From JAHFDS01 sp964593795 (GTDB lineage: Bacteria > Myxococcota_A > Polyangia > JAHFDS01), in the NCBI GenBank assembly GCA_964593795.1, contig CAZQJC010000147.1, forward strand, positions 1 through 64,000: a stretch of DNA of 64,000 bases, read 5' to 3'. Under the pieces are notes generated by a model. That model did not search any database. It was given only the letters and a program-made list of their open reading frames with translations, and was not told the origin of the DNA. Both the position numbers and the translations under genes were made by a program. Positions 35,098 through 43,408 of the stretch are shown piece by piece (the first letter of the stretch is position 1; every line of letters starts with the position of its first letter).

Positions 35098-35355
35098 ATG
35101 CGCGAGCGATTGAACGCCCGGATCGACGCCGAGCTCGCCCGGAAGATCGAGGTGCTGCGCCGCCGGCTCGGCGCCTCGACCACGGACGTGGTGCGCCGCT
35201 CGATCGAGCACCTCTACCGGAGCGAGGTCGAAGGGGGCCCTTCGGCCGCCGCCATCGTCGAGCAGTCAGGGTTGATTGGCTGCGCGGACGGCCCGGCCGA
35301 CCTCTCGACCCACTACAAGCGCGACCTCGCCAGGACGCTGCGCTCGAAGACGTGA
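35098..35355 (+). CDS. vapB: ribbon-helix-helix antitoxin (VapB-like)
   Basis: An 85-residue protein. The N-terminus MRERLNARIDAELARKIEVLRRRLGASTTDVVRRSIEHLY is a ribbon-helix-helix DNA-binding fold with beta strand ERLNARID and two helices. The C-terminal half would bind and neutralise the toxin. It lies directly behind a perfect palindrome that is likely its own operator. A GTG overlaps its stop codon as GTGA, so toxin and antitoxin are translationally coupled. The ATG at 35098 is chosen over an upstream one at 35029 because the latter would place the palindrome inside coding sequence. Confidence 0.85.
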   Translation: MRERLNARIDAELARKIEVLRRRLGASTTDVVRRSIEHLYRSEVEGGPSAAAIVEQSGLIGCADGPADLSTHYKRDLARTLRSKT

Positions 35356-35768
35356 TCCTCACCGACACCGGCTTCTGGCTCGCGCTGGCGAACCGGCGCG
35401 ACACGCATCACGAGCTGGCCCGCGCCGCACTCTCGCAGGTCCGTGAGCCGCTCGTGACCACGTGGCCCGTGCTCACCGAGACCTGTCACCTGCTGGTGGC
35501 GCGGCTCGGTGTCGACGCCGAGCTCGCCTTCGTGCGGAGCTGGATCGGAGGCGCGGTGCGGCTGTTCGAGCTGTCGGCGGCCCACGGCGAGCGAATTCAC
35601 GCGCTCATGGAGCGCTACCGCGGGCTGCCCATGGATCTGGCCGATGCCTCCCTGGTCGTCCTCGCGGAGGACCTGGGCACCGGGCGTATTCTGTCGACCG
35701 ACCAGCGGGACTTCCGTGCCTACCGCTGGAAGAACCGCAAGCCGTTCAAGAACCTGCTCTTGCCCTGA
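35352..35768 (+). CDS. vapC: PIN-domain ribonuclease toxin (VapC-like)
   Basis: A 138-residue PIN-domain protein. Acidic residues expected for the metal-ion site are visible: Asp5 (TDTGF), Glu43 (LTETC), Asp95/Asp98 (MDLADAS) and Asp117 (STDQRDF). Such VapC toxins cut RNA when free of antitoxin. GTG start overlapping the vapB stop. A compact hairpin follows immediately. All key residues are intact, so it is probably functional. Confidence 0.9.
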   Translation: MILTDTGFWLALANRRDTHHELARAALSQVREPLVTTWPVLTETCHLLVARLGVDAELAFVRSWIGGAVRLFELSAAHGERIHALMERYRGLPMDLADASLVVLAEDLGTGRILSTDQRDFRAYRWKNRKPFKNLLLP

Positions 35769-35769
35769 A

Positions 35770-35787
35770 CCCCAGGGTGGCCTGGGG
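35770..35787. terminator. compact hairpin after vapC
   Basis: CCCCAGG-GTGG-CCTGGGG, a perfect 7-bp stem and 4-nt loop starting 2 nt after the vapC stop. No T-run follows, but position and stability suit a terminator. Confidence 0.65.
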
Positions 35788-35939
35788 CTCGGGGCCGGCG
35801 ATCACCGTGGCCGTTCCCTCCTCGACGGCGGCCGGCGAGGGCGGGCGCCCCGGCGTGTCAGCCTCCCCGTCCGCCGCTGCACCTGGCCGACCGGGAGCCT
35901 CGGACGACACACCAGTACACGATACGCCAACACGGGTCC

Positions 35940-36854
35940 TCAGCGGGCGAAGCGGCGCGCGGCCTCGCTGGTGATCGCGGCGAGGGCAGGGTGCTCGAAC
36001 TTGCGCGTCGCGGTGATGGCGTAGAACTGCTCCACCACGCCGCGGGCGAGCCCGACCTCCTTCACCCGGTAGCCTGCGATGATCTCCTTGCGCACCACGC
36101 GCGGGGCGGCGAACAGGCCGGCCCCGACCTGCCCGAGGCTCTTGAGGAGCGCGCTGTCCTCGACCTCGGCCACCACACGCGGCCGGAGGCGCTGGGCCGC
36201 GAACCAGCGCTCGAGTGACGCGCGCAGGCTGGTCCCGAGCGTCGGCAGGACCACGGGCGCCCCGTCGAGCGAGGCCGGGAAGCCTCGCCGCAGCTTCGCC
36301 GCGAGGTCGGGGGCCGCGAAGAACGAGACCTCGCTCTGGCCGATGAGGTGGCCAAAGGCGCGGACCGGCGAGCTCGGGAGCACCGGCGCGTCGGCCAGGA
36401 CGACGTCGAGCTCGTGGCTCGCCAGCGCGCCGAGCAGGCGATCGAGGCGATCCTCGTGGCAGACCACGCGCGTGCCCGGGAGCTGCAGCGCGATCGTCAA
36501 GAGCTCGCGCGACACCAGCTTGGGCAGCGCGTCGATGATGCCGACGGCGAGCACGCTGCCCTGGCCCTGCGCCCGCCCGGCCACCGCGTCCACGAGCTCG
36601 CGCCCGAGGCCGAAGATCTCGTCCGCGTAGCGGAACACCACCCGGCCCACCTCGGTCGCCGCCACGCGGCGCCCCTGCCGCTCGAGGAGCGGCTCGCCCA
36701 GGCGCTCCTCGAGCGCGCGAACCTGCGCGGCCACCGTCGAGTGCGTGACGCGCAGCTTGCGCGCGGCGTGGATGAGGCCGCCCTCGCGCACCACCACCCA
36801 GAAGTAGAAGAGGTGGTGATAGTTGAGCCATTCATATGTCTGTTTATTCGACAT
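35940..36854 (-). CDS. LysR-family regulator, NhaR-like
   Basis: A 304-residue protein. The start MSNKQTYEWLNYHHLFYFWVV is close to NhaR-type LysR proteins (NYxHLYYFW). Winged helix-turn-helix: GGLIHAARKLRVTHSTVAAQVRALEERLGEPLL. Effector domain about 90-300. NhaR responds to sodium in E. coli; here the ligand is unknown. It is divergent from a carbonic anhydrase/DUF1275 pair with only 57 bp between, so it is the likely regulator of those genes, possibly in pH, bicarbonate or ion homeostasis. Confidence 0.85.
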   Translation of the reverse strand: MSNKQTYEWLNYHHLFYFWVVVREGGLIHAARKLRVTHSTVAAQVRALEERLGEPLLERQGRRVAATEVGRVVFRYADEIFGLGRELVDAVAGRAQGQGSVLAVGIIDALPKLVSRELLTIALQLPGTRVVCHEDRLDRLLGALASHELDVVLADAPVLPSSPVRAFGHLIGQSEVSFFAAPDLAAKLRRGFPASLDGAPVVLPTLGTSLRASLERWFAAQRLRPRVVAEVEDSALLKSLGQVGAGLFAAPRVVRKEIIAGYRVKEVGLARGVVEQFYAITATRKFEHPALAAITSEAARRFAR

Positions 36855-36867
36855 GTAGTGTCTGCAT
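36853..36867. promoter_or_regulatory. candidate LysR binding site (T-N11-A dyad)
   Basis: ATGTAG-TGT-CTGCAT is a near-perfect dyad (5 of 6 pairs) containing T-N11-A (36854 to 36866). It lies at the start of the LysR gene in the shared control region with the carbonic anhydrase gene. A second inverted repeat ATGTC-N9-GACAT (36836-36854) overlaps the first LysR codons. Confidence 0.5.
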
Positions 36868-36911
36868 TATGCCCCTGGTCGTCTTCTCGTGGGGGACCCA
36901 TCCTGGGAGCC

Positions 36912-37568
36912 ATGAAGAACCTCATCGACGGCGTCCAGCAGTTCCGGAACCAGGTCTTCGCGGGGCAGCGCGAGCTCTTCGAGCGGCTCGGGTCCGGGCA
37001 GAAGCCCCAGGCGCTCTTCATCACGTGCTCGGACTCGCGCATCAACCCGAACCTCCTGACGCAGACCCACCCGGGGGACCTGTTCATCCTCCGCAACGCG
37101 GGCAACATCGTGCCGCCCCACGGCTCGGGCGAGGGCGAGGCGGCGACCATCGAGTTCGCCGTCGCCGGCCTCGGCGTGCAGGACATCGTGGTCTGCGGCC
37201 ACTCCCACTGCGGCGCGATGCACGCGCTGCTCGAGCCGGCCAAGGTGGCCGACCTGCCCGCCGTGAGCCACTGGCTGCGCCACGCGGAGGCCACCAAGCG
37301 CATCGTGCAGGAGGTCTATCGCGACCGCGCGGTGGAGGATCTCCTCAGCGTGACCATCCAGGAGAACGTGCTCGCGCAGATCTCGAACCTCCGCACGCAC
37401 CCGGTCGTCGCGGCGCGCGTGGCCGCCGGCAAGCTGCGGCTGCACGCCTGGGTCTACAAGCTCACCACCGGCGAGGTGTTCTCCTACGATCCGAGGTCGG
37501 GTCAGTTCGGGCCGCTCGCGGCGATCCCGCACGAGCCGGTCGCGGTCGGCGCGCTGGAGGGACCATGA
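36912..37568 (+). CDS. beta-class carbonic anhydrase
   Basis: A 218-residue soluble protein. Zinc site Cys39 (ITCSDSR), His97 and Cys100 (GHSHC), with Asp41 and Arg43 as the catalytic pair; RNAGN and HGSGEGEA are conserved. Hydrates CO2 to bicarbonate. ATG after TGGGAG. The stop overlaps the start of a DUF1275 membrane protein (ATGA). The clustering with an NhaR-like regulator suggests inducible pH or bicarbonate control. Confidence 0.93.
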   Translation: MKNLIDGVQQFRNQVFAGQRELFERLGSGQKPQALFITCSDSRINPNLLTQTHPGDLFILRNAGNIVPPHGSGEGEAATIEFAVAGLGVQDIVVCGHSHCGAMHALLEPAKVADLPAVSHWLRHAEATKRIVQEVYRDRAVEDLLSVTIQENVLAQISNLRTHPVVAARVAAGKLRLHAWVYKLTTGEVFSYDPRSGQFGPLAAIPHEPVAVGALEGP

Positions 37569-38287
37569 CGCTCTTCTCCGGCGACCTCGTCTACGCCCCG
37601 CGCCAGCTCGCGAGCTGGGGCGCGCTCGCCTTCGGGGCCGGCGCGCTCAACGCCACGGCGTTCGCGGCCTGCGAGCGGTTCGTGACGCACGTGACGGGGA
37701 CGGTCACGCACCTCGGGGTCCACGCGAGCCTGCTCGTGGCGATCGATTACCTGCTCGTCGTGGCGTGCTTCATCGGAGGCGCGATGGCCGCGGTGCTGCT
37801 CGCGCATCCCCCGGGGCGCCCCGCGCCGACGCTGGCGTGGCTGCCGCTGGCGCTCGCCGCGGCCCTCCTCCTCGGCGCCGCCGCGCTCGGCCGCCTCGGT
37901 GTGTTCGGCGACTTCGGCAGCGCGCCCGAGACGCGAGGGCACTTCGGGCTCCTCTCGCTCCTGGCCTTCGCGATGGGGCTGCAGAACGCCAGCGTCTCCA
38001 CGGCCACGGGCAACCTCGTGCGGACGACGCACATGACCGGTCCGGCGACCGACCTCGGCGTCGCGCTCGCGCAGTGGATGCGGGGCTCCGAGGCGCCGGC
38101 GGCGCGGCGCAGCGTCCTGCTCCGTGCGACCAAGCTGCTCGCGTTCGCCGTGGGCGCGACCGTGGGTTACCGGGTCGCGGGCGCGCTCGGCTACTCCGCG
38201 CTCGTCCTGCCCGCGCTCGTGTGCGCGACCGTCGCCGCCACCACGCTGCGGGTGCCGAGGTTGCGCGAGCTGGGCCCGGCCACCTGA
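37565..38287 (+). CDS. DUF1275 (YoaK family) membrane protein
   Basis: A 240-residue protein with about six hydrophobic helices. The motif GALNATAFAAC, then THVTGTVTHLG, plus MGLQNASVSTATGNLVRTTHMTG and DLG later, are the signatures of the DUF1275/YoaK family. Transport substrate unknown. Genetic coupling to a carbonic anhydrase (4-nt overlap) hints at a bicarbonate- or anion-related role; that is inference. Confidence 0.85.
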   Translation: MTLFSGDLVYAPRQLASWGALAFGAGALNATAFAACERFVTHVTGTVTHLGVHASLLVAIDYLLVVACFIGGAMAAVLLAHPPGRPAPTLAWLPLALAAALLLGAAALGRLGVFGDFGSAPETRGHFGLLSLLAFAMGLQNASVSTATGNLVRTTHMTGPATDLGVALAQWMRGSEAPAARRSVLLRATKLLAFAVGATVGYRVAGALGYSALVLPALVCATVAATTLRVPRLRELGPAT

Positions 38288-38329
38288 CGCGGGGCCCGGC
38301 CGCACGAGCCCCCCCACCGGTCGACGGAA

Positions 38330-39556
38330 TCAGAGGAAGTCGCTGCCTTCCGGGGTCGCCGGCTCGGGCGGGAGGCGCACGAGCTCGACGAGCGCGCGCG
38401 CGAGCGGCACGGTCCGCGCGGCGTCTGCCCGCTGCGCCTCGTCGAGCCTCTGCCAGCGCTCGATGAGCTCGTCGATCCTGTCGCTGAGGCCGAGCAGGCG
38501 CTCGGCCTTCGCGAACGCCTCGACGATGACGTCACAGACCAGAAGGGGCATGCGGTCCGCGTAGGCGAGGGCACGGTCGAGCTCCGCCGTGACCTTCGCC
38601 TTGATGTCGGTGTCGTGCTTGATGAGCACGCCGCGCTGAGAGATGACCGCGAGCGAGTCGAGGTACTTGTCGAAGCCCTCGCAGTCGTTGCGGTTGAGTG
38701 ACGGCGTTCCGCTCGCCAGCACGTCGCGGACGCGCTCGAACTCCTTGCGCGTGTCCGAGCGCAGGTAGGTGAACTCGACGCTCCCGATGAAGTCGCTGAC
38801 GAGCTCGACGATGCATCCGTAACTCGCCTGCGCCACCGCCGGATCGGTCGCGCGATCCTGGATCGGTCGGTTGAGCTCGCGCACGCTGCGCTGCAGCTCG
38901 GCGACCGCACGCCGCACTGCCAGCGCCTTGCCGAGCGTGTGCCGGTGCCCGGGGATCATCCGCTCGGGCTCCGCGTACCCGAGGAAGCACTCGTAAACGG
39001 ACGTCATCGCCGCGAAGACGCCGTCCATGAGCGCGGTGGTCGCGTCGTTCAGATCGGTGAGCGCCTGCTCCCGGCGGTCGTGGGACAGCGCGTCGCCGAA
39101 GCGACGATCGTACTCGCGGAGCTCCGAGCTGAGCCCGAAGTGGAGCGTGTCCATCTCGGCGCTGAGCGCTTGCCACTTCTCCTCGTCGGTCCTCGTGCGC
39201 GACGTGGCGATGCCGAGCTGTGCGCCGACCTCGATCGTGTGCATGCTGGGCCTGCCGGGGCGAACGGCGGGATCGATCTCGATCGGCCCGCTGTGGTCGG
39301 GCAGTGACAGAGCCTCCGTCGCCGCGACGCGGAGGTACTCGAGCAGACGGCGAAGGTGGCTGGTGACGGCGTCGGAGACGATCTTGATCTGCGCCTCGCC
39401 GCCCTCGCGCGCGTACAGCGCGGAGTCGAGCTCCCCGAGCGCGCGCACGGCCTCCTCGCCCAGGTTGAGCAGCTTCTGCACCTTGCGGCGGATACGCCGA
39501 TCCGCGATGACGCCGAGGAGCTCGGCGAGCGCGGTGTTCTCGGTGGACTCGGACAA
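38330..39556 (-). CDS. uncharacterised alpha-helical cytosolic protein
   Basis: A 408-residue protein I do not recognise. It is rich in Glu, Arg, Leu and Ala with predicted long helices and no signal or membrane segment. Visible landmarks: LNLGEEAVRALGELDSALY, then YDRRFGDALSHDRREQAL, ECFLGYAEPERMIPGHRH, and near the end LLGLSDRIDELIERW. No enzyme motif. Codon use equals that of its neighbours. The start ATG is at 39556. Its upstream neighbour is a relic of a formylglycine-generating-enzyme domain. It stands as a single-gene unit. Confidence 0.7.
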   Translation of the reverse strand: MSESTENTALAELLGVIADRRIRRKVQKLLNLGEEAVRALGELDSALYAREGGEAQIKIVSDAVTSHLRRLLEYLRVAATEALSLPDHSGPIEIDPAVRPGRPSMHTIEVGAQLGIATSRTRTDEEKWQALSAEMDTLHFGLSSELREYDRRFGDALSHDRREQALTDLNDATTALMDGVFAAMTSVYECFLGYAEPERMIPGHRHTLGKALAVRRAVAELQRSVRELNRPIQDRATDPAVAQASYGCIVELVSDFIGSVEFTYLRSDTRKEFERVRDVLASGTPSLNRNDCEGFDKYLDSLAVISQRGVLIKHDTDIKAKVTAELDRALAYADRMPLLVCDVIVEAFAKAERLLGLSDRIDELIERWQRLDEAQRADAARTVPLARALVELVRLPPEPATPEGSDFL

Positions 39557-39584
39557 GGTGAGCTCATGTTACCTCGCTCCGGCC

Positions 39585-39712
39585 GGGGACCGAGGCGCTG
39601 ACCTCTATCTGCTCGCCAACTCGTGGGGTCTGGCGGACATGCTGGGGAACGTGCACGAACGGGTCTGGGACCGGTACGGACCTCATCCGACGGGCCCCGT
39701 CACCGATCGGAG
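39585..39712 (+). pseudogene. relic of a formylglycine-generating enzyme (SUMF1-type) domain
   Basis: The plus-strand frame reads LLANSWGLADMLGNVHERVWDR then YGPHPTGPVTD, which corresponds to the NxWGLYDMxGNVWEWVxD..Y core of FGE-sulfatase domains. No start, no flanking domain and an immediate change of sequence character follow, so only about 40 codons survive. One key aromatic position (normally W-E-W) reads H-E-R. Confidence 0.75.
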
Positions 39713-39793
39713 GCGGGTCGCCAGGATGACCGAGCGGCCAATGCCTGGGGACAGTCGCTGACTCCTTCCTGCAATGGGACGACCGCGTGCAGT

Positions 39794-39815
39794 GCATGGG
39801 CGTTTCGATCTGCGC
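39794..39815 (+). repeat. 22-bp dispersed repeat, copy 1
   Basis: GCATGGGCG-T-TTCGATCTGCGC here is matched by the same word with C for T at 59300-59321. It lies between the relic FGE domain and a small membrane protein gene. Could be a remnant of a common coding segment (HGRFDLR in one frame). Confidence 0.5.
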
Positions 39816-39843
39816 GCTACAGGAGGGAAGGTAGAATCTACGA

Positions 39844-40131
39844 GTGGCGGACGGGCAGGCGCTGCGGCGCGCGGGCAGGGCGGTGCTGATCGGTGCGGCG
39901 CTCGGCGGCGCGATGCTCTTCCTCCTGCCGCTGCTGATGGCCGGCGACCTCGATCGGGGCCGGGACGATCACCTCGGTTACGGCATCCTGTCGGGTCTGA
40001 GCTGGGTGGGCGCGCTGTTCGTGGTGATCCTCGGGGGCGTGATCCGCAGCGTCCTGCGCAGCATCGCGAGGCGGGCAGACGCCGCCGGCGACGGTCAGCG
40101 CGAGTCGAGCGGCTTGTCGAAGCGCGGGTGA
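39844..40131 (+). CDS. small two-helix membrane protein
   Basis: A 95-residue protein with two hydrophobic helices (AVLIGAALGGAMLFLLPLLMA and GLSWVGALFVVILGGVI). GTG start with GGAGGGAAGG about 12 nt upstream. No family recognised. The end overlaps a convergent gene by 37 nt. Expression is plausible but not certain. Confidence 0.55.
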   Translation: MADGQALRRAGRAVLIGAALGGAMLFLLPLLMAGDLDRGRDDHLGYGILSGLSWVGALFVVILGGVIRSVLRSIARRADAAGDGQRESSGLSKRG

Positions 40132-41183
40132 CCGATGGTGCACTGCAGCGCGGCACGCACCTCGGGCGTCTCGCGGACGCCGTCGAAGTCCCTGTCCCTG
40201 TGCGCGCGGGCCAGCTGCGCGGCGGCGCTCTCGGACCCGCGGCCGTAGTCGGGCCCGTCGGACTTGTCCACGTACGACAGTTTCCACAGCCAGTGCGCGG
40301 CGAGGGCGGCGTCGCCCGCACGCGCGGCCACGCAGGCACGGTTGTAGAGGGCCTTGAGGGCCTCGTGCCAGACACGGACCGCCACCTCGAACGCCACCGC
40401 AGCGCGCGTGAGATCCCCTGCCTGGAAGAACCGCATGCCGCGGGCGTTGAGCTGCCGCGCAAGCTGCTCGCGCGCTCCTGTCCCCGGCTGGCACGCCGCG
40501 ATTGCGAGCGCGGTCACCTCGAGCTCGCCGTCCGCCAGCGTCGGATCGGACAGCCGGCGCGCGTCGGGGGCCGGTCGCACGCACGCACGGTCGAGCGAAC
40601 GCGGCCGCGGAAGCGCGGGAGGCTTCGCAGTGCCGAGCGCGGCCACCATGCGGCCGGCGGTGACCTCGAGCACGCGAGCGTCGATGCGGTGGCCGACGAG
40701 CAGGAGCACGGTCGGACCTTCCGCTGACACCACGTGCTGACGGACGTTGTCCGAGGCCGGGAAGTCCACGAGGAAGGAGAACCACGCGAGCGCGTCGACC
40801 GCCCGCATCGCGGCACCCGCATCCTCGTAGGTGAGCGCCCACAGCCAGACGTGGAGGCGCTGGTGGCGCGTGCCCTGGCCCTTCCAGAAGGCCGCGTCCG
40901 GCACCAGCGTGGTGCGATACGACGTGCGGAGGCCCGCGCACACCGCGAGCCGCGAGCAGTCCGGTGCCGGGTCCACGCACGGCGACTGCGCGCGGAATCC
41001 CGCGGGTTCCGGGCCGGCGCGGTAGCCGAGCGAGGCCGCCGCCCGTACGAGCTGCAGGAGCGGCGCGGGCGGTGCCGCGGCTGCCGAGCGCTTCTCGATC
41101 GCCCCGGCCGTCTGCGCTTCGCTCACGCGCGACGCAAGAACCAGGACCACCACGATCGCCAGGCCCCGCCACGTTCGCCCCAC
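40095..41183 (-). CDS. secreted TPR-like protein of unknown function
   Basis: A 362-residue protein with signal peptide (LAIVVVLVLASRVSEAQ). The central part contains several Cys (CVDPAPDCSRLAVC) and the region around 265-310 has a TPR-type repeat (ARGMRFFQAGDLTRAAVAFEVAVRVWHEALKALYNRACVAARAGD). The end has a small charged domain (HPRFDKPLDSR). No enzymatic motif. Probably periplasmic. Overlaps the small membrane-protein gene tail to tail. Confidence 0.72.
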   Translation of the reverse strand: MGRTWRGLAIVVVLVLASRVSEAQTAGAIEKRSAAAAPPAPLLQLVRAAASLGYRAGPEPAGFRAQSPCVDPAPDCSRLAVCAGLRTSYRTTLVPDAAFWKGQGTRHQRLHVWLWALTYEDAGAAMRAVDALAWFSFLVDFPASDNVRQHVVSAEGPTVLLLVGHRIDARVLEVTAGRMVAALGTAKPPALPRPRSLDRACVRPAPDARRLSDPTLADGELEVTALAIAACQPGTGAREQLARQLNARGMRFFQAGDLTRAAVAFEVAVRVWHEALKALYNRACVAARAGDAALAAHWLWKLSYVDKSDGPDYGRGSESAAAQLARAHRDRDFDGVRETPEVRAALQCTIGHPRFDKPLDSR

Positions 41184-41278
41184 GGGGGCATGATAGCGCG
41201 CGTCCGGCGGGCGCCGTCAGATCAGGTTCTGGAACCCCGGGCTCGCCCAGGCGGTGATGACGTAGCGGGCGTCCGTCG

Positions 41279-43339
41279 CTACGCCGTGCGCTCGTAGAAC
41301 TCGACGCGGTCCCGCTTCTGCTTCCGCCAGCGGCCGGGTGGGAGCTGCTTCTTGAGCTGGGCCTGGCCCTGCTCGCTGAACTGCCAGCTCGACCAGCTCA
41401 TCCAGCGCAGCGCCGTGCACGCGCGCAGCTCCGGCGGGAGCTCACGGATGCCGGTCTGCTCGAGCCTGAGGCGCTGGAGCTTGCCGAGCCCGCCGATCTC
41501 CTTGGGGAGGACGCCGAGCTCGCAGTCCTGGAGGTCGAGGAGCTCGAGCGCGCCGCTCCCGAGCGCGGCCAGCAGGCCCGCCCAGTCCTGGGGCTCCCGG
41601 ACGTAGTGGATCCACAGCCGTCTGAGCGCGGGGAGCCGGCCGAGCACCGCGAGGTTGTGGATCCGGCTCTCTCCCCACCCGCCGTGCAGGGTCACCGACT
41701 CGAGCGCGGCGCAGCCCGCCAGCTCGTCGGGGAGGTGCAGATCGGTCAGGCCCTGCACCTCGAGCTTCTGCAGGCGCTGGAGCTTGCCGAGGGACCGCGG
41801 CAGCGCGCGGAGCTCTCCCGTCCGCAGGGTCAGCTTCTCGAGCGAGGCCAGCTCGCCGATCACCTCGGGCGGCGCCGCCAGGCGATGCCGCTTGAGCACG
41901 AGGGACTGCAGGCCGGCGAGCGCGCCGAGCGCGGCGGGGAGCTCGCGGAGCGTGCCCGGCTTGTCGGAGTCGCCCCAGGGGCCGCTGTCGATCTCGAGCG
42001 ACGTGATCTGGGCGAGCTCCGCGATCGAGGCGGGGAGGGCGTCTCGCTCGCCGAGGACCGCCACGTGCCAGAGGTGCGGTGCTCCGCCGAGGCGCGTGAA
42101 CGCGTCGCCGAGGTCCTCGGTGTCGATCGTCACCTGCCGGACGCGCGGCAGCCTGGCGAGCTGCGGGATCGGCGCGGAGTGCGTGTGGAGGGCGAGCTGC
42201 AAGCTGACCACGTCGCCGAAGTCTTCGGGCAGGCGCTCGGGCTCGTGGTAGAGGGCCTCGCCGGTCTCCGGCGTCGGCAGCCGCCGCAGGACGAGCCTGC
42301 CCAGCATCTCCTGCGGTCCGGTGAACCTCTCGAGCGAGAGCTGGTAGACCTCCTCCGGGACCTCGAGGGGCTTGTCGTACGAGAGCTCGAGCACGCGCAG
42401 GTTCGCGAGCGCGCCCAGCGACGCCGGCAGCCTCTTGAGCTTGGTGTTGTAGACATCGAGCGTGTGCAGCGCGGTGAGCTTGCCGATCGACTCGGGGAGC
42501 GCCTTGAGCGCGCTGCTCCGCGCCTGGATCTCGCGCAGCGACTGGCACTCGCCGATCTCGTCGGGGAGCGCAGCGACCTTCGAGTAGAAGAGGTTCAGCT
42601 TCGTCAGCCGCGACAGCCTGCCGATCGAGCCCGGGAGCGCCTTGCACGTCGCCTTCGGAAGGTGCAGCTCCTCGAGCGCGGCGAGCGCGCCGAGCTCGTC
42701 GGGCAGCGTGCCCTCCGCCACCACCTTGAGCACCTGCAGCTCGCCGAGCGCGCCGATCGAGGGCGGCACGACGATCTTGCCCAGCTCGAGCACCCGCACC
42801 GTCGGGACCTCCGCGATCCTCGCGAGCGCCTGATCGAGGTCGAGGCTGGGCGTGTACTCGAGCGCGAGGTGGGCCAGCTTCGGGAGCCGCGCGAACGCCG
42901 CCGGGAGCTCCCGCACGTGCTCGCCGTCGAGGGTCAGGTAGACGAGCTCCGGCAACCCCGCGAGCCGCTCGAAGGCGTCCGCCAGATCGAGCGCCGGCAG
43001 GTTCGAGAGCTGCAGCCCCTGCAGCCCGACCGCGTCCTCGATCCCCTCGAGCGTGGCGAGGCCCGGCGACTGCCCGATCCACGCGTGCCGCAGCGTCCGG
43101 AGCCCCCGGGGGATCCGCGTGATGTGATGGTTCAGCAGCTCGAGCTTCGCGAGTCTCGGGAAGCTCCCCAGCACCGCCAGCGTGGCGTCGTCGTACCGCT
43201 CCGCCACGCGCTGTCCGTACAGGCTCACGTCGTCGCAGGTGTCCTTCCGCGGCAGGTAGTACGCGAGGTCGGGGAACGACACGGGGTGGGCGCAGAGCTC
43301 CTTCCGGTCGACCATTCTCGGAGCACGAGCACCGGCCAC
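41279..43339 (-). CDS. leucine-rich-repeat protein
   Basis: A 686-residue protein consisting of about 20 leucine-rich repeats (LxxLxxLxLxxN-type, e.g. LTALHTLDVYNTKLKRLPASLG). No signal peptide or membrane segment, so probably cytosolic, typical of protein-protein recognition. The GTG at 43339 has GGAGGGG about 6 nt before it and is favoured over an in-frame ATG at 43315. Located 69 bp downstream of a large kinase on the same strand, so it may be a kinase partner. Confidence 0.85.
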   Translation of the reverse strand: MAGARAPRMVDRKELCAHPVSFPDLAYYLPRKDTCDDVSLYGQRVAERYDDATLAVLGSFPRLAKLELLNHHITRIPRGLRTLRHAWIGQSPGLATLEGIEDAVGLQGLQLSNLPALDLADAFERLAGLPELVYLTLDGEHVRELPAAFARLPKLAHLALEYTPSLDLDQALARIAEVPTVRVLELGKIVVPPSIGALGELQVLKVVAEGTLPDELGALAALEELHLPKATCKALPGSIGRLSRLTKLNLFYSKVAALPDEIGECQSLREIQARSSALKALPESIGKLTALHTLDVYNTKLKRLPASLGALANLRVLELSYDKPLEVPEEVYQLSLERFTGPQEMLGRLVLRRLPTPETGEALYHEPERLPEDFGDVVSLQLALHTHSAPIPQLARLPRVRQVTIDTEDLGDAFTRLGGAPHLWHVAVLGERDALPASIAELAQITSLEIDSGPWGDSDKPGTLRELPAALGALAGLQSLVLKRHRLAAPPEVIGELASLEKLTLRTGELRALPRSLGKLQRLQKLEVQGLTDLHLPDELAGCAALESVTLHGGWGESRIHNLAVLGRLPALRRLWIHYVREPQDWAGLLAALGSGALELLDLQDCELGVLPKEIGGLGKLQRLRLEQTGIRELPPELRACTALRWMSWSSWQFSEQGQAQLKKQLPPGRWRKQKRDRVEFYERTA

Positions 43340-43408
43340 GCAACCCCTCCGGACGGTGCTCGGTCTCCATGGAAGACGGCGTGGCCGTCGTCGTGACGAC
43401 CGCGATGG

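Noticed and set aside
41217..41278. Short minus-strand coding-like text (DARYVITAWASPGFQNLI) after the LRR gene
   Set aside because: It is in another frame than the LRR gene, too short to place, no family recognised; could be a relic but support is thin.
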